A DNA stretch of 64,000 nucleotides from Trichomonas vaginalis G3 (Eukaryota > Parabasalia > Trichomonadida > Trichomonadidae), in assembly GCF_026262505.1 (NCBI RefSeq), contig NC_067205.1, positions 5,580,001-5,644,000 on the forward strand, read 5' to 3'. Shown here piece after piece: positions 1 through 10,770 of this stretch. The position numbers were made by a program, and so were the translations under genes. Every line of letters begins with the position of its first letter. The stretch's first letter is position 1. Below the pieces are notes generated by a model. The model was given only the letters and a program-made list of their open reading frames with translations. It was not told the DNA's origin and searched no databases.

Positions 1-605
1 GTACAACCAAAATATAAGTTGGTTTAAACATATATTGCTATATCTCATGATCTTACTTAGTACTTTTAAAGTTAATTTCAGAAAAAATTTGACACAATGG
101 TATCCGGCACATACAAGTGGTGTACAACCAAAATATAAGTTGGTTTAAACATATATTGCTATATCTCATGATCTTACTTAGTACTTTTAAAGTTAATTTC
201 AGAAAAAATTTGACACAATGGTATCCGGCACATACAAGTGGTGTACAACCAAAATATAAGTTGGTTTAAACATATATTGCTATATCTCATGATCTTACTT
301 AGTACTTTTAAAGTTAATTTCAGAAAAAATTTGACACAATGGTATCCGGCACATACAAGTGGTGTACAACCAAAATATAAGTTGGTTTAAACATATATTG
401 CTATATCTCATGATCTTACTTAGTACTTTTAAAGTTAATTTCAGAAAAAATTTGACACAATGGTATCCGGCACATACAAGTGGTGTACAACCAAAATATA
501 AGTTGGTTTAAACATATATTGCTATATCTCATGATCTTACTTAGTACTTTTAAAGTTAATTTCAGAAAAAATTTGACACAATGGTATCCGGCACATACAA
601 GTGGT
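1..605. repeat. 121-bp tandem repeat, five copies
   Basis: Five consecutive near-identical units begin at 1, 122, 243, 364 and 485, each opening with GTACAACCAAAATATAAG. A sixth start at 606 leaves the repeat after GTACAACCAAAT and runs into unique coding sequence. The period of 121 is not a multiple of three, so each copy shifts frame and the array cannot be read as a protein repeat. The array runs off the left edge of the window, so the copy number is a minimum. It may be a true local amplification or an assembly artefact at a contig end. Confidence 0.95.
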
Positions 606-887
606 GTACAACCAAATCTTCGACTCGATGAACTTGTCATCGAGTTATATTCCAGTGTTGTTCCTTCATTCCTGATTAAGTTGCAAATTAAAGGTCTGGA
701 TTCAGAGAGAAGTGTTAAAGTTATCAAAAAAGTCACAAGAGATTTCGAAGAAATGACACAATTTAAAAAAGTCGAATGCATCAGTATGCTTGAAGCTGTT
801 CAGAAAGGTCTGAAAAATGATACACTTGATCCCAACATTGTTTACTCAACATTAAAAATATTATTGCAAAGAAAACATTTGATTTAA
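606..887 (+). CDS. 3' end of an unknown protein gene next to tandem repeats
   Basis: An open frame continues out of the last repeat unit and ends at TAA 885-887. It gives about 90 residues with mixed charged and hydrophobic helical character and ends in LLQRKHLI. The frame stays open back to 480 inside the repeat, but that part is repeat sequence and is probably not the native N-terminus. I do not recognise the family; the composition suggests an alpha-helical, possibly ARM/HEAT-like, C-terminal end. The native 5' part is either outside the window or was replaced by the repeat expansion. AT-rich sequence follows, and the next feature is the decayed transposon on the other strand. Confidence 0.4.
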   Translation, partial: VQPNLRLDELVIELYSSVVPSFLIKLQIKGLDSERSVKVIKKVTRDFEEMTQFKKVECISMLEAVQKGLKNDTLDPNIVYSTLKILLQRKHLI

Positions 888-1104
888 TAAACATTTAATT
901 TATTATAATTAATTTTTTATTACAGTATAGTAAAAAATGCTATAAATAAATTATTATATTTTATTAAAATGTGACTTTTAATAGTAAGTGAATAAAATAA
1001 ATCAGAAATTGGGAAAGAAATAAGGTTAATTAAAAATAATGAAAATTACAAGTTTAAGGTTAATGAAAAAGTGACAATGGGCGAGTTTGTCCCCCACTCA
1101 TTTT

Positions 1105-2808
1105 GAAACTTCGAATAATTCGTTAGGAGTGTAATTACTATTCGTTTTTGGATTAATATCGAGAGATAAATTTGGTGTATTGTTGTATTTTTCAATGAAC
1201 TGCTGAACTGAGTCCTTGATTTGTTGAATATCATCCAACTCGTCTGGCAAAAACTTTTCTAAGCTTGGCCACAGGCGCTCCACCTTGCCGTTCTGTCTTG
1301 GCATATACGGCAAGTTGTGCTTCCAAACTATTCCGTTTTCCTGCATAACCTAGCCAAATTCACCGCGGTTTTCACTGCCGTTATCGGTCCAGATGCAGTA
1401 AGGAATAAACTCCTCTAAAAGTTTTCTTAAAACCTTCGCTGTTGAGTTGGAAGACTTGTTTTTCAATAATTTAGTTTTGGCAACTTTACGTGTCATATCA
1501 TCCAATATGGCAAAAAATGGAAAAGAAACATTACCGTGAAGGTAATGAATATCGCAGTGCCATATCAAATTCTTTGATATGGCACGATATTTGGTAGGTG
1601 GATCTGCTGGTTTGTAATCTCTTTTTGAAGATAAACCTGATTCCATCATAAATTTTTCCACTTGATGATGCTTTATTTTTTGTAAATTGTCAAAAATTTG
1701 ATCTTTTGTCAAATCTTCTATATTTTCAAATTCTTTTGCAATTTCTTCTTTTTCTTTCTCACAATCGGGATTTTGAGCAATATTTTGAAACCTTTTAATC
1801 AATAAATAAGTTTTTGAAATTCCTCCTTTATATTGTGAAACACAAGAATTAATTAATTGTTTTTGCTCAAATGTTGGTGGATTTGGTTTTCTGCCGCGAC
1901 TAACTTTTGGTAATTCGATTTCTTGAAGTTGAAATGCTCTTCTTATTGTATTTTCGGCAATATTCAATTTAATTTTACCATTTTCCAATTCAACTTCCTT
2001 TCCCACACTTTTGTAAGATTCACCTTATTCTATTCTTCTTTTAGCTTCAAATAGCCATTCTCTGCTTATAGATTTGGCAGTAGTCATAAAAGTGGTCCTT
2101 CTTTTGTGATAAGATTCAAATTTGAATGTGGATGATAAATAAAAATCAAAAATAATTGTTATAATTTAAATGAAGAAGTAATTTAAAACGATTTTATTTA
2201 TGATCAAATTTTATATATTTTTTTGGATCAAATCCATTTTAATAGAATTTATATACTATTCATCTATTAGTAAACACTACCGTATATTATTTTTTAAGCT
2301 ATCTTATTTTTTGAACTTTTATTCAAATCTTTGGTCGCAAGAAGAATTGCATGATAAATAAAAACATTTAATCAAAGTCAATTTTATTTTTCATATTCAA
2401 ATGGACTGAGTGTTAACATTTAACATTTTTTGCTAATTGTCGTCAAAAATTAGGCGTAAAGCAAAAATTGATATTTCATATGGTTTTATGATAGATAAGC
2501 ATTATATTCTCACTCATTATATTCGTAAATTTTGAGGTTTATCCTTCGCTTTTAAGATCATTGAATTTGATTTTTATATAAAATAGTTATATATTAGAAA
2601 ATAATATGAGTTTATGTGATATTATTTTTCAGAAGATTTCATTCTATATGCCTATGAAAAGTACTCTCAAAACTAACTTTTCCCTAATTATAATTAAATC
2701 TAGAATATTGTATTATGCTTAGTATTATTTCATTTTTCTCATTCAATTTAGAATTTACAAATGTCAAAAAATTGAGAGCTGTCACTTTTGATGAATTTCT
2801 GTTTATTA
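1105..2808 (-). mobile_element. Decayed rve-type DNA transposon (same family as 36088-38506)
   Basis: This minus-strand copy matches the intact element at 36088-38506 through its left terminal region (TGTAATAAACAG end near 2797-2808) and most of its transposase gene. It lacks the transposase C-terminus and the whole right terminal repeat: similarity stops near 1105, in the codons for SKFWYEP. Upstream of 2006 the frame carries a nonsense change (GAA to TAA in the EEGES stretch), and near 1349 a second one (CAG to TAG before VMQENG). The catalytic core IWHCDIHYLHG and WTDNGSEN is otherwise kept, so the copy is young but dead. Confidence 0.85.
1350..2006 (-). pseudogene. rve-type DDE transposase, broken
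   Basis: The 218-residue open piece starts at MGKEVELENGK and ends at RGEFG. It covers the linker region and the first two catalytic aspartates (IWHCDIHY, WTDNGSEN). A third-residue piece with RQNGKVERLWPSLE follows at 1098-1346 in the same frame after a stop. Compared with the 353-residue intact copy at 36810-37871 it has lost the first 29 residues to an upstream stop and the last residues to truncation. Function is transposition by an integrase-like RNase H-fold domain; this copy cannot make a full enzyme. Confidence 0.8.
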
Positions 2809-3000
2809 CAATTGTCCAATCTTTAAATCTCAAAACGTTCGAAATTGAGTTTAGAATCCGAAGTTTTGATAAAAAGTGACAATATTTTATACCATTTTTT
2901 TCCATATAAAAATGATTTGTTATATCATTTTAAAACTCTTTAATTTTGAATACTTTTTTCAACGAAAATTTATAAACGCACGCTTGAATTTTGTTGAAAA

Positions 3001-6000
3001 ATGGGGGACTTCAAGGAGAATTCTGGAAATTTAGGACCTAATATTTTAGAATTCGGCATGAAGTCCCAAAAATGCATGCAACATCATAAAAAGAGAATTC
3101 GTTGTATTTGCAAATTAAAAGATGATATGTATGCTTCTTCAGATGGAACATATCTAATGATTTGGTCGCCTACAAAACTCTATCACCAAATGTTTCTATC
3201 ATGTATTGGGCTCGGATACATACCAGAATTTAATCAAATTATTGCATACGTCGAAAATTCAACTCAATTACACTTCATCAAAGTAAAACCACCATACAAA
3301 CTTGTTGTACACAATCTGCCATTCTCAAATAAGATCATCACCAATTTATTTTACTTTCCAAAATCATCTACGTTAATTACTTCAGGTCAAGGAGTGATGT
3401 TTACAAAAGTTGTTTCTCCATTCTCTGTTTCACACTCTACGCCTCAACCAGAAACATTTGAATTTACGAAAATCTGCGAAAAGTACGAATCAGAATTATT
3501 TTCAATAAAAAGACATCCAATTCCGATATTTTCTTTAGAATACATAATAGTATGGCTAGGTAATTCAATTTACATCCATAATTATGATGGAGAACTGATA
3601 AATAGTCTAATAAATATTACAACAACTCCAATTTCATACGTTTCATATTATCCAGACTCAGATCTAATAGCATTAGCTGAAGAAAACGGAAACACAACAA
3701 TCACACAGTCAAAATACTCAGTTGTAACAGGTTCTTCCAAATATCACATTATAGATTCAACAATTATATATTGTTGCATGTTTGATAAGAATATGATCGT
3801 TTGTGTATCGTGTACAGGATTGATTGTGATATACTGCATTAGAAGTTTATCAGTTATTGCTCAATATCAAATTGATGACGTTCCTCGTCAAGTTTTTTCT
3901 TTTGGAAACATATTGTTTATACTAACAAATCTGAATGTTATACTATATGATATTAATATATTCATAAAATCCTACTTTTCTGGCTCATCTTGGACAGTTA
4001 ACCTTCAAAGAAAGCCATCGTTAAGTGAATCAGCTTGCATTATAAATTTTACAATAGATGGAGCATTTTCTATATTTGATCCAGTTGAAAAATCATCAGT
4101 TTTTGGAATTGAATCAAAAGATTATGCAAAACCTATCGAGAAATACATATATTTTCGCGATGTTTTAATAGATGGAAAGGATTATATTAAATCAGACAAA
4201 GTAGAAAAGTTCCTTTTCCTAATAAATGAAAATCTGATCACAGTCTCAAGTTCTTCTGAGAAAATCTCAAATGAAAAGGTTTTAGAAATGTTCAACTCTA
4301 CAATCAAAAGAGATTTGTCTGAATACAAGTTTGATTTTTTACAAATTCCTCCAAATAAAAATGCTGCATTAGTTCAAATTTCAGAGAATGAAGCAATGAT
4401 CATCCAGAAGACATCACATTGCCATATATTCGATATCAATACAAATGAAATCACAGAAAATTTATATCTTGGAATTAATGAATTAGTTACTGCAACAGCA
4501 TGCTATAATCTTAATATTATTATCATTGCAACACGTAGAGAGTTGTATTTATTTGATATTAAGACAAGAAGAGTTCTCCAACATAAAGTTGCTCCAAATA
4601 TTATAAATCTTTTGATGATTGATCAAGATACAATGGTATGTGCATTATCAGATGCAACATTAGAGATAAGGACAGTACCACAATTAGATGTAATTAATAA
4701 AATCAATCCTCACACCGCAATTAGTGATTTATCAGAAAAAATCGAGATATTAAAGATAGATTATTGTCCAACTAGAAATGCAATACTATGTTTCTTATCA
4801 AATGGAGAAATATACGTATATTCAGAGTCTTTCGATTTAATTTCAATGTTTTCATTTCCATTTCAAGTTACAGCAGCTGCGTTTTTTGATGGAGAAGGAA
4901 CAATTATTATAAGTGCATTTGAATCCCTCTTCTTAATCGACTCATCTCATGTTTTTAATTCAGAATTACCAAAAATTAAAACAGATTTAGATCATTTTGA
5001 CCTCAGAAAGAACAAAATCATAGAAAAAGAACTCAAGGAAGAACATAAAAAGAGAAAGGAGAAGATAAATGATTCACAATATACAAGTAAAACGTTTCAA
5101 CTTGTAAAATCAAAGAAAGTTGATGATTTTAAAGAGGAAAACAAGAGACAAGTTCATAACACAAAGAGTCAATACTTTGTCAACATTGTTTATAATCCAT
5201 TTGATGAATTAGTTGTAGATCAGGATGATTTTCCAAAAAGTTTCTTTGTTGAATCAAGGAAATGGGATGGAACATGGAAACCTAAGCCGAAACAAACATA
5301 CATCACTGCATCACCAAGTTTCAACAGCATTACATATCATGGTGTAAGTGTTTTATCAAATGAATCAGAACAAACACAAGGAAGCAGGAAATCAAGAAAA
5401 TTTGGTGTTCCACAAGCAGGAAGCAACTTAGTTTTTCCGAAAGCATTTCTTCTTAATGATGGACCAGTTATTAAATCATTCAATTCACAAACTGGTCTTA
5501 AATTACTCAAGAGTGAACCATTAAATCCAGAAGACGTCAATGAAAGAAGGAAAGCGGCTTTTCAAATGTTTGATAGTAATAATAAACAAGGAGAATTAGA
5601 TTCATCTAGATCGAAGAAGAGTAATAAGAAGTCTAAGAAGAAAGGAAGGAAACAGTCAAAATCTGTTGATGTAAATAATAAAACAGAAACAAATCAAAAA
5701 CAAGTTGATGAACCTCAGTCAGATACCGGAGATTCAATTCGAAGAAGAATTTCAAGGAAGAATAATGATAATTCAGGAAGAAAGAGTCTTAAAAAGTCAC
5801 CAAGAAATAAATTCCTTAAAAATGCCAAGAAAAGAAAAGAAGAAGAAACATCTCTCAGTCCTCAAAGTATTGATCAACTTAATAATAATAAAGAAGAAGG
5901 GAATACAACAATTTCCAAAGTTGAAACAAATGCAGATGATGGTTTCTTAACAACACAAGGATCTTCATTAATTAACTATGAACATCCAGTTCGTCCACCA

Positions 6001-6552
6001 GAACTAACAGATGTTGATATACAGTGTAATGAAGATGAGATTAAAAGTGCTCGAAGATCAAGAAAATCAAGACGATCTTCATCAGTATCAAATTCATCAA
6101 AGAGTAGTTCAACATCAAACAAGTCAAGGAGAAACTCAGTATCAAATACATCAAGAGCTAGTTCTACATCAATAAAGAATTCTCTTCTTCCTAAAGGAAG
6201 ATTGGATCAAAGCTCAAGGAAATCCGAGAATTCTCCTGATGTTAATCTTTATCTTCCATCTGATAAACACAAAGCGTTCAGTACATATTCAAAGGTGAAA
6301 GTTAAGAAGACATCATCACGAGCATCATCAGTAGAACCTCCCCCAAGACCAAATTATCCACTTCTTAGAATAATGAATTTTGGACCTCATGAAGAAATGA
6401 AACCAATACCAGTTAAATTACTTGACGAACGAACACAACGAATGCTCAAGATATTAGAAGTTCGCTCACCAATGAGAAAAGTTAAGATTGCTGATCACAC
6501 TGAGCAAGTTATGAAGCGTATAAGAGATGAAATTGCTAATTTTAATTTTTAA
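3001..6552 (+). CDS. Large beta-propeller-like protein with Ser/Lys-rich tail
   Basis: This gene encodes 1,183 residues. Roughly the first 650 residues read as repeated short beta-strand segments (for example DGTYLMIWSP, MIVCVSCTGLIVIY, GTIIISAFESLFLID), as in degenerate WD40 or quinoprotein-like propellers. A basic charged stretch (KELKEEHKKRKEK) follows, then a conserved-looking block around FFVESRKWDGTWKP. The tail of about 300 residues is very rich in Ser, Arg and Lys, and a final helical segment ends IRDEIANFNF. The start at 3001 is the first ATG after a stop-rich region, and a decayed transposon end lies 200 bp upstream. I do not recognise an orthologue. A scaffold or cytoskeleton/axoneme-associated role is possible, but that is inference. 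Confidence 0.8.
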   Translation: MGDFKENSGNLGPNILEFGMKSQKCMQHHKKRIRCICKLKDDMYASSDGTYLMIWSPTKLYHQMFLSCIGLGYIPEFNQIIAYVENSTQLHFIKVKPPYKLVVHNLPFSNKIITNLFYFPKSSTLITSGQGVMFTKVVSPFSVSHSTPQPETFEFTKICEKYESELFSIKRHPIPIFSLEYIIVWLGNSIYIHNYDGELINSLINITTTPISYVSYYPDSDLIALAEENGNTTITQSKYSVVTGSSKYHIIDSTIIYCCMFDKNMIVCVSCTGLIVIYCIRSLSVIAQYQIDDVPRQVFSFGNILFILTNLNVILYDINIFIKSYFSGSSWTVNLQRKPSLSESACIINFTIDGAFSIFDPVEKSSVFGIESKDYAKPIEKYIYFRDVLIDGKDYIKSDKVEKFLFLINENLITVSSSSEKISNEKVLEMFNSTIKRDLSEYKFDFLQIPPNKNAALVQISENEAMIIQKTSHCHIFDINTNEITENLYLGINELVTATACYNLNIIIIATRRELYLFDIKTRRVLQHKVAPNIINLLMIDQDTMVCALSDATLEIRTVPQLDVINKINPHTAISDLSEKIEILKIDYCPTRNAILCFLSNGEIYVYSESFDLISMFSFPFQVTAAAFFDGEGTIIISAFESLFLIDSSHVFNSELPKIKTDLDHFDLRKNKIIEKELKEEHKKRKEKINDSQYTSKTFQLVKSKKVDDFKEENKRQVHNTKSQYFVNIVYNPFDELVVDQDDFPKSFFVESRKWDGTWKPKPKQTYITASPSFNSITYHGVSVLSNESEQTQGSRKSRKFGVPQAGSNLVFPKAFLLNDGPVIKSFNSQTGLKLLKSEPLNPEDVNERRKAAFQMFDSNNKQGELDSSRSKKSNKKSKKKGRKQSKSVDVNNKTETNQKQVDEPQSDTGDSIRRRISRKNNDNSGRKSLKKSPRNKFLKNAKKRKEEETSLSPQSIDQLNNNKEEGNTTISKVETNADDGFLTTQGSSLINYEHPVRPPELTDVDIQCNEDEIKSARRSRKSRRSSSVSNSSKSSSTSNKSRRNSVSNTSRASSTSIKNSLLPKGRLDQSSRKSENSPDVNLYLPSDKHKAFSTYSKVKVKKTSSRASSVEPPPRPNYPLLRIMNFGPHEEMKPIPVKLLDERTQRMLKILEVRSPMRKVKIADHTEQVMKRIRDEIANFNF

Positions 6553-7056
6553 TTATGTAAAAATATATTTTGTTTGTTGTTTTCTTTAATTTAATCACAT
6601 ACACATTTTTATTTCATCAAATTTATTGCTTTCGTTCAAGATTCACATTATTCCAACTTTTTGTCTGGAAGGAGCAATATTATCCAAAAATTTTGCTTCT
6701 AATACCAAACAGAACACGAATCAAAGCAATAATAATCATCGGTTTGAAGATTATAATCTTGGACGATAATAATTTTTTTTGATTCAACGTTTCGGATTCA
6801 TTCTCAATTAATTGAATTGAATTCAAAATTAAGAATTTTTTTTGAAGGAAATATTTGCTATCTTTCAACAATCAATGTTTTAATCTTGCCTAAAAATCAA
6901 TCAGATCCGCAATTACTCCAGATCATTAGCAAAATCAAAAAACGAGAGCCGGACAAATGCTTTTTTATCGAATCCCAATTACCAAGTTGATTTGCTCAAA
7001 AATTAGATTGCATTGCTATCAATTTACTTATATTATTAAATAATTTTGTATTACAT
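6553..7056. other. Gene-free spacer with a repeated upstream-type segment
   Basis: No credible coding region is present. From about 6900 to 7056 the sequence resembles 8440-8590 and 45740-45890, the two segments upstream of the glycine-rich genes. Shared stretches include variants of TTTTTATCGAAT and ATTGCTATCAATTTACTTA. The segment may be the 5' flank of a lost third glycine-rich gene or the end of a repeated neighbouring gene. It stops at the TTAA where the 7061 element is inserted. Confidence 0.5.
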
Positions 7057-7060
7057 TTAA

Positions 7061-8100
7061 GGGTGCACCCGTATGTACGTTTATTTGAGAGGAGGAGGAT
7101 TACCCTCTCAATTTTGAGGGATTCGTTAGTTTATTTTCTCGATGAATATGCAATAAAATTTGATTTTTACCTTATCAATATACTTCATATAATATACACA
7201 TGTTCATGTAAAAACTTTTTTCCAAAATCCTCAGGAATTAAGGGATTTTTGAATTTTAAGAATTTTTTTCGAATTTTTTCGAAAAAAAAATATTTTCAGA
7301 ACAGCCTTAACGGCTAAGATTTAGGAACAATGTTAAGTATCAAAAAGAAAGGAGGTCTGATATAGACAACATATATCGTTGAAGGTTGAAAAATCTCTAA
7401 TATTTGAGCCCAAAATTTCAAATTTTAATTTTTTGAAAAAAGAGGCCACCCGTATGTACGTTTATTTGAGAGGAGGAGGATTATATTTTTGAAAGGGTGA
7501 AACATTATGAATATGTTAATTATATAATAATATGTATTATTATAAAAAAGAAAAAATAAAGCACGTGAAAATTTTTCTTTCTTGATTTTTTACAAAATCT
7601 ACTTAGAATTATGCAAAATATGACTAAATAATTATAAATTTCAAGTTAAATTTTAATTTTGATAAATAATTTAAATTTCAAAATATCAAGTTCAGTTCGA
7701 CTATGTATGTAGTAATTCCTCAATAAAGTGCCAAAACCCTATTAAAATATATGAACATTTTCAACAGTTTAATGTTTTTATTTAAAAATTTGATGGAATA
7801 TGAGCTTCAAACAATTATTATGTAAATAAAAATAATTAAATATATGTATTTATTCGTATTACAACCGTAGTAAGTCGATTCTTCCTTTCTTCTACTGAGG
7901 TTTGAATTTGATTTCGAATTGTAAAGAGATTCAAAGGGAAAATACTAGCGGATAAAAACTACCTCCATGAAAGGGTCATAATGGACTCAAGTTGTATTTT
8001 TTGATATTTTTTGCTTTTCGAGCCTAAATAGGTAGCCAAGATAATGCCTAAAAATAAGGTTCTAAATTCTGAAGTTTACATGATCCTCTCGTGTGCACCC
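7061..8100 (+). mobile_element. Non-autonomous TTAA-targeting element (Kolobok/piggyBac-like), copy 1
   Basis: The element is 1,040 bp long and starts GGGTGCACCC. It ends GTGTGCACCC, the inverse of GGGTGCACAC, so the short inverted termini share GGGTGCAC. TTAA lies directly outside both ends (7057-7060 and 8101-8104), the target duplication typical of Kolobok and piggyBac families; Kolobok is known in trichomonads. No transposase frame is present. The subterminal sequence at 7064-7100 (CACCCGTATGTACG plus GAGAGGAGGAGGATTA) recurs internally at 7447-7483. A second copy, inverted, lies at 53712-54756. Confidence 0.85.
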
Positions 8101-8599
8101 TTAAAATCATTCCGAATTTCTTGAATTTGAATTTTGCAATACATATATTGTTGAAATGTTTACTCAAAAATGTTAGAAATAGTATACTTTGCTAAATTTG
8201 GAAAAAACATTTATTTCGGATCCGCTCGCAAATAATTGAATTTTTTTATGAATAAATACTTGACGGATTTTCAATGAGCCGCCTCAAAAATTGAATTACA
8301 TTCAATTTAAAAGAGGCTAAAAATTGAAAATTCTTCAAGTATTTCATCATATGTCGGAAATTGAATGAAATTCAATTTCCGACATATGATGGGAATTTAA
8401 TTAATTTTTTGAAGGGAAATATCGAAATTCATCGAAAATCAGGCCAACACATGTTCATAGGTATTCTTATGACCAAGAAAAGAAGTACTGACAAATAGTT
8501 TTTTTATCGAATTCAAAAATTATAAGATGATTTGCTTAAATTTTAACCCATTTTGTTACCAATTTACTTATTTGAATAAATATTATTTATTTTTTAACT
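8101..8599. other. Gene-free spacer with a perfect hairpin
   Basis: I see no gene here. The notable structure is a perfect inverted repeat: a 22-bp arm at 8345-8366 (CATCATATGTCGGAAATTGA...), a 3-bp loop and the matching arm at 8370-8391. A weaker inverted repeat around CCTCAAAAATTGAATT lies just before it at about 8284-8330. From about 8440 the segment resembles the 5' flank of the glycine-rich gene at 45929. Confidence 0.7.
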
Positions 8600-8631
8600 G
8601 TGTTTTTTCCCATTTCTTTTCTAATTATTAA

Positions 8632-8800
8632 AATTGCCACTTACATTCAACCTTTCAACCACATCCAAAGGAGAAAATAATGTATATATTGATAACGACA
8701 ACGAATACACATTTGAATATCCATGCAAATCCACATATGATTGCACCCCATATGAAGTCAATTTTCCACCAGGCAGATATTTACTTGAAGTCTGGGGAGC
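8632..8800 (+). pseudogene. 5' part of a glycine-rich (ALK-type) protein gene, split by a transposon
   Basis: The sequence matches the start of the glycine-rich gene at 45929-46903: it encodes variants of YEYTFEYPC, PYEVNFPPGRYLLEVWGA. It breaks off at 8800 inside the codons for VWGA, and the same gene resumes at 10771 with a repeat of TCTGGGGAGC. As in the 45929 copy, no in-frame ATG precedes the homology, so the native start is unclear. This is a host gene interrupted by the element at 8801-10770. Confidence 0.8.
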
Positions 8801-9107
8801 GAAACAATAAGAATTACCGAAAAAGTGACAAAACATCAAAAACAGGGAGGGGGTCTCAATTTTTATTACTTATATTATTTTACAATATTTATATAAATAC
8901 TCTTTATAATATATTTTACTATAAAATTATACCTCAAATTCAAATATTTAAAATATTATTTACATAATTATCTCAAAATTATATTTTTATATATTATTTT
9001 TCATATGTATAAATCATATAATCTATATCTATGCAAATCTCATCTAAAATTTTTTGAAACAAACCGCTACCATTTTATAATGGTCCATCTTAAATTCATC
9101 ATAAATT

Positions 9108-10113
9108 CTGGTACATGTTAGTACCAGAGTCTTCAAATCTCAAACACTCTGGTACCAACATGTACCAGACGCGAGTTTCCAATGCCCTCGTACGATTTTC
9201 TATTAAGATCTTCTTGAATGAGAAGGTCTTCATAGAAACTCGTACGAGGGCTTCTCTTTTAAATACTCTGGTACCTGCTGGTATCGGAGTCGACTTTACA
9301 GCCCTTTCCCCAATTTTGAAGCTGGGGAAAGTTTTCAAGCAATGAAAGGGAAGCTCTCGCTATGAGGTGAAAATCTAGAATTTTTTACCTCATAGCGAGT
9401 AATCCTTTGTTAATTGCTTGAAAACTTTCTTCAAATTATCAAATTTCGAGGAAAGTTTCCTTGCTTCAAAGTAGAGATGGAGCCCTTTGAGCCACTGCAT
9501 ATAGGTCAGTGACTCAAAATACTCCATCTCTACTAGAAATCGCCAAAATTTGGGTCGCAATCTTTGAAATGCGACGCAAGTTTTGGCAATTTCGCGAGGG
9601 TTTGCTCCATTTGGTGCATAGATTCACACTCTATGCACCAGATGGAACAATTCTTTCGCTGACAGCTGGGAAACTTTGTCTGAATAGTTTAACATTCAGA
9701 CAAAGTTTCCCGCTGTCAGAGAGGGAATGGAAGGGTAAGAGGTATATATTCATAATGTATACCTCTTACTCTTCCATTCCCTCAAGAAAGTTTCAAAAAC
9801 TTGGGTGCAATCAGTTCTGATTGCACCAAGTTTTTGAACTTTATATAAGGAATTGTTGGCTATGATGTACTGATCATGAATCAGTACATCATAGCCAACA
9901 ATTCCTTCGCAACAGTGGGAAACTTTGTCTGAATAGTTTAACATTCAGACAAAATTTCCCGCTGTCAGGGAGGGAATTAGAGGGTGGGAGATAATAGATA
10001 GACTATAAATCTCTCACCCTTTAATTCCCTCAAGAAGTTCAAAAAACTTGGGTGCAATCAGTTTCTGATTGCACCAAGTTTTTGAATTTGTATAAGGAAT
10101 TGTTGGCTATGAT
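9108..10113. repeat. Array of about a dozen tandem long hairpins
   Basis: Consecutive inverted repeats of about 55-110 bp follow each other with almost no spacer. Examples: CTGGTACATGTTAGTACCAG with its partner to 9168, AACTTTGTCTGAATAG paired with its inverse at 9668-9711 and again near 9916-9960, GGTAAGAGGTATATATTCAT at about 9734-9780, and GGTGCAATCAG pairs near 9800 and 10050. Several modules occur twice. The last module, AAGGAATTGTTGGCTATGAT near 10096, has only its left arm before the transposase-like frame begins. Related modules make up the arrays at 40536-41220 and 41843-42527. Confidence 0.85.
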
Positions 10114-10657
10114 GTGGATAGCCGCTGCCAGACCAAATGAATTAACCGTTGTGAATAACGTTTCTGAATCTTTATTTAAAAAGATAAAATATCACGATTT
10201 TGGCTGCGTTAAAAATCAAAGAATTGATGTTTTTGTCAAAAATCTTTTAGAAGAAGTTGCACCCAATTACTTTTATCGTATTAAAAACAATTTACTTCAA
10301 ATAGGTTTTATTCCTTCAATTAGAATTCGCGAGCCTCGATTGACAGATTATAAAACAAAATTGAAAAGAGAAGTTCAATCACGTTTATACCAAGTATTAA
10401 ATTTTGTTCAGAATCAAGAAGCCAATTTGAATCCATTAAGATTTTTATTGGAAAATGCTGAAGAAAAACTTTCTCAAATAAATGAGAAGATACAAAATTC
10501 AATTACATATTTAAGATCGTTTGAAATTCCAAATGAATTGTTAGATACGTATATGTTAGAAATTAATGAATTTTGTTATAATTCTCCAGATTATATTTTA
10601 GAACATTTCGAAGAATTTTTAGATGATTTCAAAGAAAAGAATAATTTAATAGACTAA
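10112..10657 (+). pseudogene. C-terminal piece of a Mutator-like transposase (probable)
   Basis: An open frame ends at TAA 10655-10657. From about 10112 it reads IAAARPNELTVVNNVSESLF and onward; the upstream codons to 10052 are only translated hairpin sequence. The motif VVNNVSESLFKKIKYHDFGC, followed by a helical tail ending DDFKEKNNLID, resembles the region after the catalytic core in MULE transposases (typically TNNxxESxxxxLK). The catalytic core itself is absent, so this is a 5'-truncated remnant. The position inside an element with a 10-bp duplication supports the assignment; a different transposase family is still possible. Confidence 0.55.
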
Positions 10658-10770
10658 AAAATTTATTATTTTTATTTATTGTGAATTTTAAATTGTCACT
10701 TTTTAAGTGTTACTCCCTATTGAAGGTGTCACTTTTTGGGTGTCACTTTTTCGGAAATTCTTATATACTC

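Larger units (their letters stand above)
8801..10770 (+). mobile_element. Mutator-like element with 10-bp target duplication
   Basis: The element is 1,970 bp and lies exactly between two copies of TCTGGGGAGC (8791-8800, 10771-10780), a 10-bp duplication of the target as Mutator-like elements make. Its inverted ends share AAGAATTnCCGAAAAAGTGA (left) with the reverse complement of TGTCACTTTTTCGGAAATTC (right). Inside are an AT-rich left arm, a long array of tandem hairpins (9108-10113) and a 3' piece of a transposase-like gene (to 10657). The clean duplication shows that insertion into the glycine-rich gene is recent. With only part of a transposase it is probably non-autonomous. Confidence 0.85.

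Noticed and set aside
416-781. Minus-strand frame over the 121-bp repeats
   Set aside because: It is made mostly of repeat DNA and is opposite the better-supported frame.
9099-9944. Small protein genes in the hairpin array (9115-9345, 9509-9820, 9750-9944)
   Set aside because: Both strands give similar frames because the sequence is palindromic; no coding signal.
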